From: Actinomyces sp. HMSC035G02
GTDB taxonomy: Bacteria > Actinomycetota > Actinomycetes > Actinomycetales > Actinomycetaceae
Assembly: GCA_001838165.1 (NCBI GenBank)
Contig: KV835856.1
Location: 55,156 to 119,155 of the forward strand
Direction of reading: 5' to 3'
Length of the DNA stretch: 64,000 bases
The translations under genes and the position numbers were made by a program. Each line of letters opens with the position of its first letter. Position 1 is the first letter of the stretch. The notes under the pieces were generated by a model. That model saw nothing but the letters and a program-made list of their open reading frames with translations, did not search any database and was not told the origin of the DNA. Of this stretch, positions 10,696 to 19,046 are shown in pieces.

Positions 10696-11163
10696 GTGGC
10701 AGTTCGAATTCGCCTGAAGCGCGTGGGTAAGATCCACGCCGCCCAGTACCGTGTTGTCGTCGTCGATTCGCGCAAGAAGCGTGACGGCCGCGTCATCGAA
10801 GAGGTCGGCTACTACGATCCTCAGCCCAACCCGTCGATCATTCGCATCGACTCTGAGCGTGCCCAGTACTGGCTCGGTGTTGGCGCTCAGCCTTCCGACC
10901 AGGTCCGCAAGCTGCTGGTCCTGACCGGTGACATCGCCAAGTTCAACGGCAAGGCCGACGCTGTTTCCCGCGTCATCGTCTCCGAGGCCGACAAGGCCGC
11001 CCAGGCCGAGCAGGCCATCAAGGACGCCGAGGCTGCGGCCGAGAAGTCCAAGGCTGCTGCCTCCGCCAAGAAGGCCGAGGAAGAGGCCGCCGCTGCTGCA
11101 GCCGCTGCTGAGGCTGAGGCCGGCGAGCAGGCTTCCGAAGAGGCCGCCGGAGAGGATGCCTGA
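10696..11163 (+). CDS. rpsP: 30S ribosomal protein S16
   Basis: S16 (155 residues) is a small-subunit protein of the 5' domain. The core is clear: [20 protein letters not shown] near the start and [19 protein letters not shown] in the middle. After about residue 85 comes an Ala/Glu/Lys-rich extension of some 70 residues, predicted to be helical and common in actinobacterial S16. The GTG start has GGAGAG upstream. It leads the conserved order rpsP-khpA-rimM-trmD-rplS. Confidence 0.96.
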   Translation: MAVRIRLKRVGKIHAAQYRVVVVDSRKKRDGRVIEEVGYYDPQPNPSIIRIDSERAQYWLGVGAQPSDQVRKLLVLTGDIAKFNGKADAVSRVIVSEADKAAQAEQAIKDAEAAAEKSKAAASAKKAEEEAAAAAAAAEAEAGEQASEEAAGEDA

Positions 11164-11165
11164 GC

Positions 11166-11405
11166 ATGCTCGCCGACGCGTTGGAGCACCTGGTCAGCGG
11201 CATCGTTGACCACCCCGAAGATGTCGAGGTGACCCCTCGTTCCATGCGACGTGGCCAGCTTCTCGAGGTTCGCGTGAACCCTGAGGATCTGGGTCGCGTC
11301 ATCGGACGCGGCGGTCGGACGGCTCGCGCGCTGCGCACCGTCATGGGTGCGTTGTCCACGCGTGGCACCGTCCGCGTTGACGTCGTCGACACGGATCGCG
11401 AGTAA
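11166..11405 (+). CDS. khpA: KH-domain RNA-binding protein KhpA
   Basis: This 79-residue protein is a single KH domain with the RNA-binding loop VIGRGGRTARALRTVM. KhpA (formerly UPF0109) binds small RNAs and, in Gram-positive bacteria, works with KhpB in controlling cell length and division. It starts 2 bases after the rpsP stop, so translation is probably coupled. A terminator-like hairpin follows before rimM. Confidence 0.93.
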   Translation: MLADALEHLVSGIVDHPEDVEVTPRSMRRGQLLEVRVNPEDLGRVIGRGGRTARALRTVMGALSTRGTVRVDVVDTDRE

Positions 11406-11424
11406 GACTCGCACACGTCACGGA

Positions 11425-11447
11425 GGGGTCCGGCACTGCCGGGCCCC
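11425..11447 (+). terminator. hairpin between khpA and rimM
   Basis: A 10-base-pair stem (GGGGTCCGGC with GCCGGGCCCC, one G-T pair) has a 3-base loop and is followed by TTCGTTGT. It may attenuate rather than fully separate rpsP-khpA from rimM-trmD. Confidence 0.65.
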
Positions 11448-11494
11448 TTCGTTGTATCCTTCGGGGGAGTCCCCGTTTATCGTCAGGAGAACAC

Positions 11495-12007
11495 ATGCAG
11501 CTCACAGCCGCTATCGTCGGCCCCGCCCACGGCTTGCGAGGCGAGGTCATCGTGGACGTGCGCAGCGACGATCCCGAGGTGATGGCACCCGGCTCGCGCT
11601 TGGACATTGCGGGAGATCAGCGCAGCCTGACAGTGCGCAGCGTTCGCGTGCACAAGGATCGCGTGCTCGCGTCGTTTGAGGAGTGCTCGACCCGCGAGGA
11701 AGCGGAGGCCCTGCGCGGTTCCCGCCTGCTCGTCGACGCTCACCCCGAGGAAGATGCCTGGTACCCGCATGAGCTCAAGGGCCTCCAGGCGCGGACTCCG
11801 TCCGGCGATGTTCTCGGTACCGTCAGCGGACTGACCCCGGGTGCGGCTCAGGATTTGCTTCTCGTTTCTACGGATCGCGGCACTGTCATGGTTCCTTTCG
11901 TGACGGCGCTCGTTCCGACGGTCGACGTTGAGGGAGGGGTCGTTGTCATCGACGCACCTCCCGGCCTGTTCGACGATGATGCGGTGTCGGAGCGCGAGGG
12001 CGACTGA
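11495..12007 (+). CDS. rimM: 16S rRNA processing protein RimM
   Basis: RimM (170 residues) helps assemble the 30S head and binds S19. The N-terminal RimM domain is recognised by VGPAHGLRGEVIVDVRSDDP, and the C-terminal PRC-barrel by EEDAWYPHELKGLQARTPSG and PFVTALVPTVDVEGGVVVI. AGGAGA stands 5-10 bases before the ATG. Its stop is 4 bases before trmD, the usual partner. Confidence 0.95.
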   Translation: MQLTAAIVGPAHGLRGEVIVDVRSDDPEVMAPGSRLDIAGDQRSLTVRSVRVHKDRVLASFEECSTREEAEALRGSRLLVDAHPEEDAWYPHELKGLQARTPSGDVLGTVSGLTPGAAQDLLLVSTDRGTVMVPFVTALVPTVDVEGGVVVIDAPPGLFDDDAVSEREGD

Positions 12008-12011
12008 CACC

Positions 12012-13364
12012 GTGCGCTTCGATCTCATCTCGATTTTCCCTGACTATTTCGCGCCCCTCCGCTTGTCGCTGATGGGCAAGGCGGAGGACGCCGGGCTTGT
12101 GCAGCTGCATGCGCACGATCTGCGGGATTGGGCTACCGGTAAGCATCGCAGCGTCGACGACACTCCCTACGGTGGTGGCGCAGGAATGGTGATGCGTGCC
12201 GATGTGTGGGCGCGTGCGCTGGACGACGTGCTGTCCGTTCCGCTTGCCGCCCGTGGCGCCGAGGACGCCCCTGCCTCGCCGCGCCGCGTCGTCGCGATTC
12301 CGACGCCGTCCGGCACGCCGCTGACTCAGCCGCGCGTCGAGGATCTTGCGCGCGCTGATCAGATCATTGTCGCTTGCGGGCGCTACGAGGGCATCGATGC
12401 GCGCGTCGCCGAGCACTACCACGGCGTCGGCGTCGAGGTCGTGGAGTTCTCGATCGGCGACTACGTCCTCAACGGCGGAGAGGTCGCAGCAATGGTCCTC
12501 ACCGAGGCAGTCGCGCGCCTCCTCGACGGCTTCATGGGGAACCCGGACTCCCTCGTCGAAGAGTCGCACTCGGGCGCGGGACTCCTCGAATACCCGGTGT
12601 TCACCAAGCCGAGGGAGTTCCGCTCGATTGAGATCCCCGAGGTTCTCCTCGGCGGTAACCACGCGGCGATTGAGCGCTGGCGGCGAGACCGTGCGATCGA
12701 GAAGACGGTCCGCGTGCGCCCGGATCTCGCGCTGTCGCTGGACGCCTCGTCCCTGACTCCTGAGGATCGCGCGACTCTGGCCCACTGTGGCGTCGCGTAT
12801 CCGCAGGCGGGTGCTGCGGAACGGCTTGACGTGCGTCTGGCCGGCCTTGAGGACGTCGTCGCCGTCAGTGAGCTTGCCGCGCGCACCTTCCCGGACGCGT
12901 GCCCAGAGAACCTGCCCCAGGAGGCGATCGACGACCACATCGCCAGGCAGCTGAACCCGGACGTGTTTGACGCTCTCATTTCAGATCCCGAGCGTCACCG
13001 CGTATTCGTCGCCGAGGTCTGGGGAGGCCTCGTCGGTTACGTGCTGACCCACGTCGGCCCGGATGCGTTGCCGAGCGAACTGGTGCGCCCCGGACGCGTG
13101 GAGGACGGCAGCGCCTACCTGTCCAAGTGCTATGTGGACCAGGCGTGGCGGGGCAGCGGCATCGCCGATGTCCTGCTGGAGCGTGCCGTCGCGGATGCGG
13201 CCGAACTGGGGCATACCGCTGTTGTGCTCGGAACTAATCGCGGCAACAAGGCGGCGCAAGCCTTCTACAAGCGCCACGGATTCCGCAAGCGGTCGACCCG
13301 AACATTCGACGTGGGTGGCGTACGTAACGACGACGTCGTCATGGTGCGTGATCTCACCGCATAA
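12012..13364 (+). CDS. trmD: TrmD tRNA (guanine-37-N1)-methyltransferase fused to a GNAT acetyltransferase domain
   Basis: The protein has 450 residues, almost twice the usual TrmD (about 230-250). Residues 1-240 are Trm[16 protein letters not shown] at the start, the knot motifs [13 protein letters not shown] and [15 protein letters not shown], and [18 protein letters not shown]. It methylates G37 of tRNAs and prevents frameshifting. Residues about 275-450 form a GNAT fold with the acetyl-CoA loop [18 protein letters not shown] and a C-terminal [15 protein letters not shown]. The GNAT target is unknown. One open frame runs through both parts. The start is a GTG 4 bases after rimM; the ribosome-binding site is weak, suggesting coupling. 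Confidence 0.93.
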   Translation: MRFDLISIFPDYFAPLRLSLMGKAEDAGLVQLHAHDLRDWATGKHRSVDDTPYGGGAGMVMRADVWARALDDVLSVPLAARGAEDAPASPRRVVAIPTPSGTPLTQPRVEDLARADQIIVACGRYEGIDARVAEHYHGVGVEVVEFSIGDYVLNGGEVAAMVLTEAVARLLDGFMGNPDSLVEESHSGAGLLEYPVFTKPREFRSIEIPEVLLGGNHAAIERWRRDRAIEKTVRVRPDLALSLDASSLTPEDRATLAHCGVAYPQAGAAERLDVRLAGLEDVVAVSELAARTFPDACPENLPQEAIDDHIARQLNPDVFDALISDPERHRVFVAEVWGGLVGYVLTHVGPDALPSELVRPGRVEDGSAYLSKCYVDQAWRGSGIADVLLERAVADAAELGHTAVVLGTNRGNKAAQAFYKRHGFRKRSTRTFDVGGVRNDDVVMVRDLTA

Positions 13365-13401
13365 CACGGTGGCGCACTGGCCGTGGCCTCCTCTGCTGTG
13401 G

Positions 13402-13407
13402 GATAAT
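13402..13407 (+). promoter_or_regulatory. -10 box of the rplS promoter
   Basis: GATAAT preceded by TGTGG is an extended -10. Transcription would start near 13414, giving a structured leader of about 120 bases. Confidence 0.5.
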
Positions 13408-13431
13408 GTACGAGATTGCGCGCGGTTCATC

Positions 13432-13518
13432 CTGCCGCAGGGGGACACCGAGGCGCGCGATCACACGTCAAGTGAGCGGGCTCGACCCGCCCAACCAGGC
13501 GCTTCCGACCTGCGGCAG
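13432..13518 (+). other. structured rplS leader RNA (candidate ribosomal-protein leader)
   Basis: CTGCCGCAG (13432-13440) is the exact reverse complement of CTGCGGCAG (13510-13518). This 9-base-pair helix closes a loop of about 70 bases that contains a second hairpin (GCGGG/CCCGC, 13476-13490). The helix ends 8 bases before the AAGGAG of rplS, where it could expose or hide the ribosome-binding site. Confidence 0.4.
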
Positions 13519-13536
13519 TTGCGTCAAGGAGAAGAA

Positions 13537-13893
13537 ATGCAGAAGCTGGACGCCGTTGATGCGGCTTCGCTGCGCGAAGACATCCCCTCGTTCCGAGCTG
13601 GCGACACCCTCAAGGTGCACGTCAAGGTCATCGAAGGTAACCGCTCTCGTATCCAGGTCTTCCAGGGTGTCGTGATCGCTCGTCGCGGTCACGGTGTGTC
13701 CTCCACGTTCACCATCCGCAAGGTTTCCTTCGGTGTGGGCGTTGAGCGTACCTTCCCGGTTCACGCCCCCACGATCGACCGCATCGAGGTCGTTACCAAG
13801 GGCGACGTGCGTCGCGCCAAGCTCTACTACCTGCGTGAGCGTCACGGCAAGGCCGCGAAGATCAAGGAACACCGTACCGGCAAGTCCGCCTGA
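13537..13893 (+). CDS. rplS: 50S ribosomal protein L19
   Basis: L19 (118 residues) sits at the subunit interface. Diagnostic stretches are [40 protein letters not shown] and [17 protein letters not shown]. The frame stays open further upstream, but the ATG at 13537 has AAGGAG at the right distance and matches the family N-terminus. It has its own promoter after trmD and a terminator before lepB. Confidence 0.96.
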   Translation: MQKLDAVDAASLREDIPSFRAGDTLKVHVKVIEGNRSRIQVFQGVVIARRGHGVSSTFTIRKVSFGVGVERTFPVHAPTIDRIEVVTKGDVRRAKLYYLRERHGKAAKIKEHRTGKSA

Positions 13894-13930
13894 GGCTTGC
13901 CAGGCACACGCCTTGGCATTTTTCACGGAA

Positions 13931-13961
13931 AGGCCCGACATCGCGCGCCGGTGTCGGGCCT
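13931..13961 (+). terminator. terminator after rplS
   Basis: AGGCCCGACA (13931-13940) pairs perfectly with TGTCGGGCCT (13952-13961) across an 11-base loop. No strong U-run follows. A -10-like TATCCT (13967-13972) just after it may start lepB. Confidence 0.7.
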
Positions 13962-14003
13962 CGCCGTATCCTGGAATGGTTGACGCAACGACAAGGAGAT
14001 TGC

Positions 14004-14750
14004 ATGACCCCGACAGCAGGACCGTCGCTCGGCCCACTGCATTCGCCTTCTCTTCGGGATCGTGATCGCGCGGAGGCCCGCGCTCGGCGCAACCCGCTCG
14101 TGTGGCTGCGCGAGATCCTCGTCATCATTGTTGTTGCCCTCGTGATCTCGTCGCTGCTGCGCGCCTTCATCGTTCAGGTTTTCTGGATTCCCTCACCCTC
14201 GATGCATAACACGCTGGTGGAGGATGACCGCATTGCCGTCTCGCGTATCGATGCGCTGCGTTCAAACGTGCACCGCGGGGATGTCGTCGTCTTCGATGAC
14301 ACGCTCGGATGGCTGGGTTCTTCGCAGACGACTTCTCCCTCAGTGCTGCGCCGCCTGGGCGAGTTCACTGGTTTTGTCCCGGGGGGTAGCGAGCAGACCC
14401 TCGTGAAGCGCGTCATCGGCGTCGGGGGCGATCGCGTGTCGTGCACCAGCGCGAATGGCAAGGTGAGTGTCAACGGAGTTGAGCTCGACGAGACCTACGT
14501 GCCCGAAGGCCAGGTGCCGTGTGGCGAGCGTACTTTTGATGTGGTCGTTCCCGAGGGACACCTGTGGGTGATGGGTGACAACCGTTCGAACTCTGCTGAT
14601 TCTCGCTACCACATGGGTTCGGGGCAGTCTCCCTACGTGCCCGTTTCGTCGGTCGTTGGTACTGTTCAGGCGGTTATCTGGCCGACGTCGCGTTGGACGA
14701 CGGATATTGCGCACCACGAGGTATTCGCGTCTGTTCCGGACGCCTCATGA
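14004..14750 (+). CDS. lepB: signal peptidase I
   Basis: Signal peptidase I (248 residues) cleaves signal peptides of exported proteins at the outer face of the membrane. A single membrane segment (about residues 33-58, WLREILVIIVVALVISSLLR) precedes the catalytic serine in WIPSPSMHNTL. The general-base lysine is in TLVKRVIGVGGDRVSC, and box E is VMGDNRSNSADSRYH. The ATG at 14004 is preceded by AAGGAG. rnhB overlaps its stop by ATGA, so the two are co-translated. Confidence 0.95.
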   Translation: MTPTAGPSLGPLHSPSLRDRDRAEARARRNPLVWLREILVIIVVALVISSLLRAFIVQVFWIPSPSMHNTLVEDDRIAVSRIDALRSNVHRGDVVVFDDTLGWLGSSQTTSPSVLRRLGEFTGFVPGGSEQTLVKRVIGVGGDRVSCTSANGKVSVNGVELDETYVPEGQVPCGERTFDVVVPEGHLWVMGDNRSNSADSRYHMGSGQSPYVPVSSVVGTVQAVIWPTSRWTTDIAHHEVFASVPDAS

Positions 14751-15418
14751 CGACCGCCTCGCGCGACCTCGAGGTCTGCCTCGCGCGCCGCTGGGGGATC
14801 GTTGCTGGAATGGACGAGGTGGGGCGTGGGGCTCTCGCGGGCCCCGTCGCCGTGGGCGTGGCTCTCGTTGGTGTCGACGCCGCACCGGTTCCGGAAGGTC
14901 TCACCGACTCGAAAGCACTGACCGCTCGTCGACGCGAGGCCCTCGTCGATCCCGTGCGGGATTGGGCGTTGGCTTGCGCAGTTGGCTACGCCTCCCCACA
15001 GGAGATCGACGACTGGGGCATCATCGCCGCGCTTCGCCTCGCGGGCCGCCGCGCTCTCGCCGAGGTAGCCAGCCACGGCCTCGTTCCCGGTGGCGTACTG
15101 CTGGACGGCTCCCACGATTGGCTCTCCGCACCCGGTGACCTGTTCGGGGCCATCGACGGGCCCGACGATCCTTTTGGCGTCGATCTGCCCGTCCAGATGC
15201 AGGTGAAGGCCGACGCGTCTTGCGCGGTCGTTGCCGCAGCCTCCGTTCTTGCGAAGGTTGAACGCGACCACCTCATGCAGGAGCTCGAGGATCCGGGCTA
15301 CGGATGGGCATCGAACAAGGGGTATGGGTCGGCCGCTCACACTCGCGCGATCGTCGAGCTCGGCGTGTCGGAGCAGCATCGTCGCTCATGGAAGATGCCG
15401 ACGCAGGCCACAAAGTAG
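14747..15418 (+). CDS. rnhB: ribonuclease HII
   Basis: RNase HII (223 residues) removes ribonucleotides from DNA and the RNA of RNA-DNA hybrids. The acidic catalytic residues lie in IVAGMDEVGRGALAGPVAVG (Asp and Glu) and in the LLDGSHDWL region; VVAAASVLAKVERDHLM is also typical. Its ATG overlaps the lepB stop (ATGA), the same order as in M. tuberculosis (lepB-rnhB-DUF2469). Confidence 0.95.
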   Translation: MTTASRDLEVCLARRWGIVAGMDEVGRGALAGPVAVGVALVGVDAAPVPEGLTDSKALTARRREALVDPVRDWALACAVGYASPQEIDDWGIIAALRLAGRRALAEVASHGLVPGGVLLDGSHDWLSAPGDLFGAIDGPDDPFGVDLPVQMQVKADASCAVVAAASVLAKVERDHLMQELEDPGYGWASNKGYGSAAHTRAIVELGVSEQHRRSWKMPTQATK

Positions 15419-15472
15419 GGCGCGCCGGGGTGGCGTGACCCAGCGCGGCGCGCGGCCCGGCATGATGGTGGC

Positions 15473-15772
15473 GTGAGCGAAGAAATCGAAGGTTACGAAA
15501 ACAATCTGGAGCTGGAACTCTTCAAGGAGTACCGCGACGTCATCGGGTTGTTCAAGTACGTCGTGGAGACCGAGAGGCGTTTCTACCTGTGCAACCACGT
15601 TGACGTGCAGGCACGCCCGGTCGGTGGCGACGTCTTTTTCGAGCTGACGCTGTCCGACGCGTGGGTGTGGGACATTTACCGCTCGTCGCGCTTCGTGCGC
15701 TCGGTGCGCGTCATCACCTACAAGGACGTCAACGTCGAGGAGCTTTCCAAGCCGGAGCTCGACATCCCATAG
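15473..15772 (+). CDS. DUF2469 family protein
   Basis: The 99-residue acidic protein belongs to the actinobacterial DUF2469 family (Rv2901c type), whose function is unknown. The family stretches NNLELELFKEYRDVIGLFKY and ERRFYLCNHVDVQARP are present and the length is normal. The GTG start lies 6 bases after a weak -10-like CATGAT (15461-15466), so it may be leaderless. A terminator follows it. Confidence 0.88.
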   Translation: MSEEIEGYENNLELELFKEYRDVIGLFKYVVETERRFYLCNHVDVQARPVGGDVFFELTLSDAWVWDIYRSSRFVRSVRVITYKDVNVEELSKPELDIP

Positions 15773-15794
15773 TCCGTGATCGCCCGGTCCTGGG

Positions 15795-15803
15795 TTATCC
15801 ACA
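15795..15803 (+). promoter_or_regulatory. perfect DnaA box upstream of yraN-comM-dprA
   Basis: TTATCCACA matches the consensus DnaA box exactly. It lies in the 124-base gap between DUF2469 and yraN, just before the terminator. A role in DnaA-dependent control is possible but untested. Confidence 0.4.
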
Positions 15804-15815
15804 GGCCTTCTTGTC

Positions 15816-15845
15816 AACCGCTCCCTATCCACAGGGGGCGGTTTT
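15816..15845 (+). terminator. intrinsic terminator after the DUF2469 gene
   Basis: AACCGCTCCCT (15816-15826) pairs with AGGGGGCGGTT (15833-15843) with one G-T pair and a 6-base loop, followed by TT. This is the usual shape of an intrinsic terminator. Confidence 0.75.
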
Positions 15846-15896
15846 CGCATTGTGGAACTGATTGCCTCGGGCGCACTGTGGGTGCGGAGGTGATCC

Positions 15897-16340
15897 GTGA
15901 TGGGATGCTCAACACGGCCCGATCGTCGGGCCTTGGGTGCCGCGGGCGAATATACCGCCCGACTGGTGCTCGAAGAGGAAGGCCTGCGCCTTCTTGATAC
16001 CAACTGGCGCGATGGCCGTCGGGGCGAGCTCGATATCATCGCGCGCGACGAGACCGATCCGTCGCGTTCGTGGACCGTGATCGTGGAGGTGCGCACCAGG
16101 GTGGGGCGTCGAAAGGGGAGTGCGCTCGCTTCCGTCGACGACCGCAAGGTGTCGCGGCTACGAGCTCTGACGGGTGCGTGGTGCAGGGCCCACGGACACC
16201 TTGCTTCGCGTGTGCGTATCGACGTTGTTGCTATCACGGTGGACGCGCGGATGCTGGGGTCGTGGCCGGGGCTTATGGACGAGGCCGTGGATCTTCGCAC
16301 TCTGGGGGCGCAGGTTGTGTGGTTGCGGGGTGCGCAATGA
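15897..16340 (+). CDS. yraN: YraN family (UPF0102) nuclease-like protein
   Basis: The 147-residue protein has the PD-(D/E)XK nuclease-like fold of UPF0102: ALGAAGEYTARLVLEEEGL, then GELDIIARDE, then VIVEVRTRVG. The last motif has Arg where most members have Lys (EVKTR), so activity is uncertain. GGAGG precedes both GTG (15897) and ATG (15900) at usable distances. It begins the yraN-comM-dprA operon, a conserved order in many bacteria that suggests a DNA-handling role. Confidence 0.88.
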   Translation: MMGCSTRPDRRALGAAGEYTARLVLEEEGLRLLDTNWRDGRRGELDIIARDETDPSRSWTVIVEVRTRVGRRKGSALASVDDRKVSRLRALTGAWCRAHGHLASRVRIDVVAITVDARMLGSWPGLMDEAVDLRTLGAQVVWLRGAQ

Positions 16341-17884
16341 GAGGCCCGGGGCTTGCACGCACGTATTCCATGAGCATCGTCGGCATCGAGGGACACCTGG
16401 TCGACGTGGAGACGTACGCGGGGTCGGGCCTCGTGGCGTTTACGCTCGTTGGCCTGCTCGACACGTCCGTTCGCGAGGCCCGTGATCGTGTACGTGCTGC
16501 GTTCGAGTCGTGCGGCCTGGATGTGCTGGACCAACGCATCACCGTGAATCTGTCCCCGGCTGGTATTCCGAAGTCCGGGTCGGCTTTCGATCTGTCGATC
16601 GCGGCGTCCATCGCTTTGGCCACAGGCCTCGTGTCGCCCGTGTCTTTTGAAGATGCCGTCCTGGTTGGCGAGCTTGCGTTGGATGGGAGTATCCAGCCGG
16701 TACGTGGGGTGCTGCCGGCTGTCCTGGCCGCGCGTTCGCGGGGCGTGCGCCGCGTCATCGTGCCGTCGGCATGCGCCCAGGAGGCGCGCCTCGTCAGCGG
16801 AATCGAAGTCCTTGACTTCGCGCATTTGGCGGACCTCATTGCATGGGCGGGTGGAGAGGCCGAAAAGGCTCCGTTCCATGGGAGGATGGGCATCCGTCGC
16901 GAGGGGGATAGCAGAGATGACCCAACGTTCGTAGACATGGCCGACGTGCGCGGTCAGCCGGAAGCAGTTGCTGCAATGGAAGTTGCAGCCGCCGGCGGGC
17001 ACCACGTCTTTCTCTTGGGAGAGCCCGGATCCGGCAAGACGATGCTTGCGTCCCGACTCCCGACGATTCTTCCAGACCTTGATGCCGACACCGCTCTCGT
17101 GACCACGTCGTTGCATTCGGTGGCGGGTCTATTGCCATCCTCGATATCTCTGATGACGCGGCCTCCGTTCCAAGCCCCGCACCATTCGGTGACCATGCCG
17201 GCGCTGATCGGTGGCGGCACGCGAACGCTCGTCCCCGGGGCTGCGTCGCTGGCGCACGGAGGGATTCTCTTTCTCGACGAGGCCGCTGAATTTGCTCCCT
17301 CCGTCCTCGATTCCTTGCGCGAACCCCTCGAATCGGGCGTCATCCACGTGCACCGATCCGGCGTTCAGGCCCGGTATCCAGCGGCATTCCAATTGGTGAT
17401 GGCCTCCAATCCCTGCCCGTGCGGAGGTGGACAAGGTGGGCGTCGGTGCACCTGTTCGTCGATGAATCGACGCAGGTACCTCGCGCGTCTGTCCGGGCCG
17501 TTGCTGGATCGAATGGACATTCGCATCGACGTGCATACCCCCACTCGGGCGGATCTAGCGGCGACGCAGACGGACGACTCTGCTTCGATTCGCCAGCGCG
17601 TGATTGAAGCGCGGGCAAGGGCGCGCAAGCGGCTTGAGGACACGCCGTGGACCATGAACGCGCAACTTCCGGGAGCGTGGCTGCGCCACCACTCAGGCAT
17701 CGATGCCTCGCTCATTCATCAACTCGATCGGCTCATCGATTCCGGTCACTCGTCCATGCGCGGGGTCGACCGGATGCTACGGCTGGCGTGGACGCTCGCC
17801 GATCTCGAGGCCGCGCCTCGGCCAACTTTTGACCACATCGTTGCAGCGCAGCAGCTGCGGAACGGAGCGGACCACTATGAATGA
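16337..17884 (+). CDS. comM: ComM/YifB family Mg-chelatase-like AAA+ ATPase
   Basis: ComM (515 residues) is a hexameric helicase that extends branch migration when incoming DNA is integrated during natural transformation. An N-terminal Lon-protease-like domain (SMSIVGIEGHLVDVE to about 190) precedes the AAA+ domain with Walker A GEPGSGKTMLASRLP, Walker B GGILFLDEAAEF and the NPCPCGG cysteine motif. It overlaps yraN by ATGA and dprA by 8 bases. comM and dprA together suggest that the organism can process transforming DNA, although no uptake machinery is visible in this window. Confidence 0.93.
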   Translation: MRGPGLARTYSMSIVGIEGHLVDVETYAGSGLVAFTLVGLLDTSVREARDRVRAAFESCGLDVLDQRITVNLSPAGIPKSGSAFDLSIAASIALATGLVSPVSFEDAVLVGELALDGSIQPVRGVLPAVLAARSRGVRRVIVPSACAQEARLVSGIEVLDFAHLADLIAWAGGEAEKAPFHGRMGIRREGDSRDDPTFVDMADVRGQPEAVAAMEVAAAGGHHVFLLGEPGSGKTMLASRLPTILPDLDADTALVTTSLHSVAGLLPSSISLMTRPPFQAPHHSVTMPALIGGGTRTLVPGAASLAHGGILFLDEAAEFAPSVLDSLREPLESGVIHVHRSGVQARYPAAFQLVMASNPCPCGGGQGGRRCTCSSMNRRRYLARLSGPLLDRMDIRIDVHTPTRADLAATQTDDSASIRQRVIEARARARKRLEDTPWTMNAQLPGAWLRHHSGIDASLIHQLDRLIDSGHSSMRGVDRMLRLAWTLADLEAAPRPTFDHIVAAQQLRNGADHYE

Positions 17885-19037
17885 CACGGAACTATGGGAG
17901 GCCGCCTGGTGGTCTGCTGTCGCCGAGCCAGCAGATCCGTGCGCACGCGTCCTTCGTCAGGCCTTAGGGGATCGAGAAGCGCGCGCATGGCTGCTTGGAA
18001 GCTGGTCGGCACCGCCGTCGTCGCTGGCCCGTTACCCGAGGATTGACTGGCGCACGCAGTGGAATCGGTGGAGGGAGCGCGCGCTCTCGGTCGATATCGA
18101 CAGTGAGATCACACGTGTTGCTCATGCGGGTGGCGGGTTCATGACACCTGGCGATCCGCGCTGGCCAGAGCACCTTGCGTGCTTGGGGGAGGAGGAGCCG
18201 ATGGGGTTGTGGTTCCTCGGCGACCTGCCCAAGGGGCCGCGCGCAGATCGTCATCTGTCGATCGTGGGCGCTCGCGCCTCCACCGGGGCGGGAAACAGGT
18301 GCGCACGCAACATGGCGGCATTCGTTGCTGCGGCTGGGGTGACGGTGGTGTCTGGGGGAGCGATTGGCATTGATATCGAGGCCCATCGCGGTGCCCTGTC
18401 CGCGCGTGGGCGCACGATCTGCATCCTCGCGGGAGGGGTGTGCAATCCCTACCCCGCGTGTCACGGCTCCGACTTCCGTGCTGTCATCGATGGCGGTGGT
18501 GCCCTCATCTCCGAGGTTTCGCCGACCGCCAGGCCAGCGAAGTGGCGTTTTCTGACGCGCAATCGCCTGATTGCTGCATGGAGCGGGGCAACCGTGGTCG
18601 TTGAGGCGGGAGCGCGCTCAGGTGCCCTAGCGACGGCGCGCCGTGCCATGGAATACGGACGCGAGTTGGGTGCTGTTCCTGGGGCGGTTGATGCTCCGAT
18701 GTCGGTCGGCTGCCTCGAGCTTGCGCGCAACGGAGCGACGATTATCCGCGACGGGCGCGACGCCCTCGAACTCGTTCGCCCGGTGAGCTCTGATGGCACC
18801 GAGCCTCTCTTCGGCATGCCGGTCGACGAGGATCGCGGCATCGATGCTCTGGAACCGACCCAGCGTCGGGTGTGGGAGGCGCTTCCACGGAGCGCTCCCG
18901 CTTCGGTCGAAGCGATCTGCGTTGCTGCAGCTCTGTCCCGCGACGAAGTCAGCCACGCGCTCATGGATCTGTCGGTTGCTGGCTTAGTGTCGGGCTCGAC
19001 GCGTGGCTGGACGAGAACAGGCGGAGGCAGACCGTAG
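17877..19037 (+). CDS. dprA: DNA-processing protein DprA
   Basis: DprA (386 residues) loads RecA on incoming single-stranded DNA. The Rossmann-like core shows IVGARASTGAGNRCARNMA, SGGAIGIDIEAHRGAL, FLTRNRLIAAWSGATVVVE and ARSGALATARRA. A C-terminal winged helix (about 325-380) follows, which in other bacteria modulates interactions. The ATG overlaps the end of comM. An N-terminal region of about 90 residues is variable in the family. Confidence 0.93.
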   Translation: MNDTELWEAAWWSAVAEPADPCARVLRQALGDREARAWLLGSWSAPPSSLARYPRIDWRTQWNRWRERALSVDIDSEITRVAHAGGGFMTPGDPRWPEHLACLGEEEPMGLWFLGDLPKGPRADRHLSIVGARASTGAGNRCARNMAAFVAAAGVTVVSGGAIGIDIEAHRGALSARGRTICILAGGVCNPYPACHGSDFRAVIDGGGALISEVSPTARPAKWRFLTRNRLIAAWSGATVVVEAGARSGALATARRAMEYGRELGAVPGAVDAPMSVGCLELARNGATIIRDGRDALELVRPVSSDGTEPLFGMPVDEDRGIDALEPTQRRVWEALPRSAPASVEAICVAAALSRDEVSHALMDLSVAGLVSGSTRGWTRTGGGRP

Positions 19038-19040
19038 GAT
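19035..19040 (+). promoter_or_regulatory. -10 box of a leaderless xerC promoter
   Basis: TAGGAT spans the dprA stop codon and ends 6 bases before the xerC ATG at 19047. Confidence 0.45.
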
Positions 19041-19046
19041 ATCGGT

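Noticed and set aside
15825..15833. Second DnaA-like box (CTATCCACA) near yraN
   Set aside because: It has one mismatch and lies in the loop and arms of the terminator at 15816-15845, which explains the sequence.
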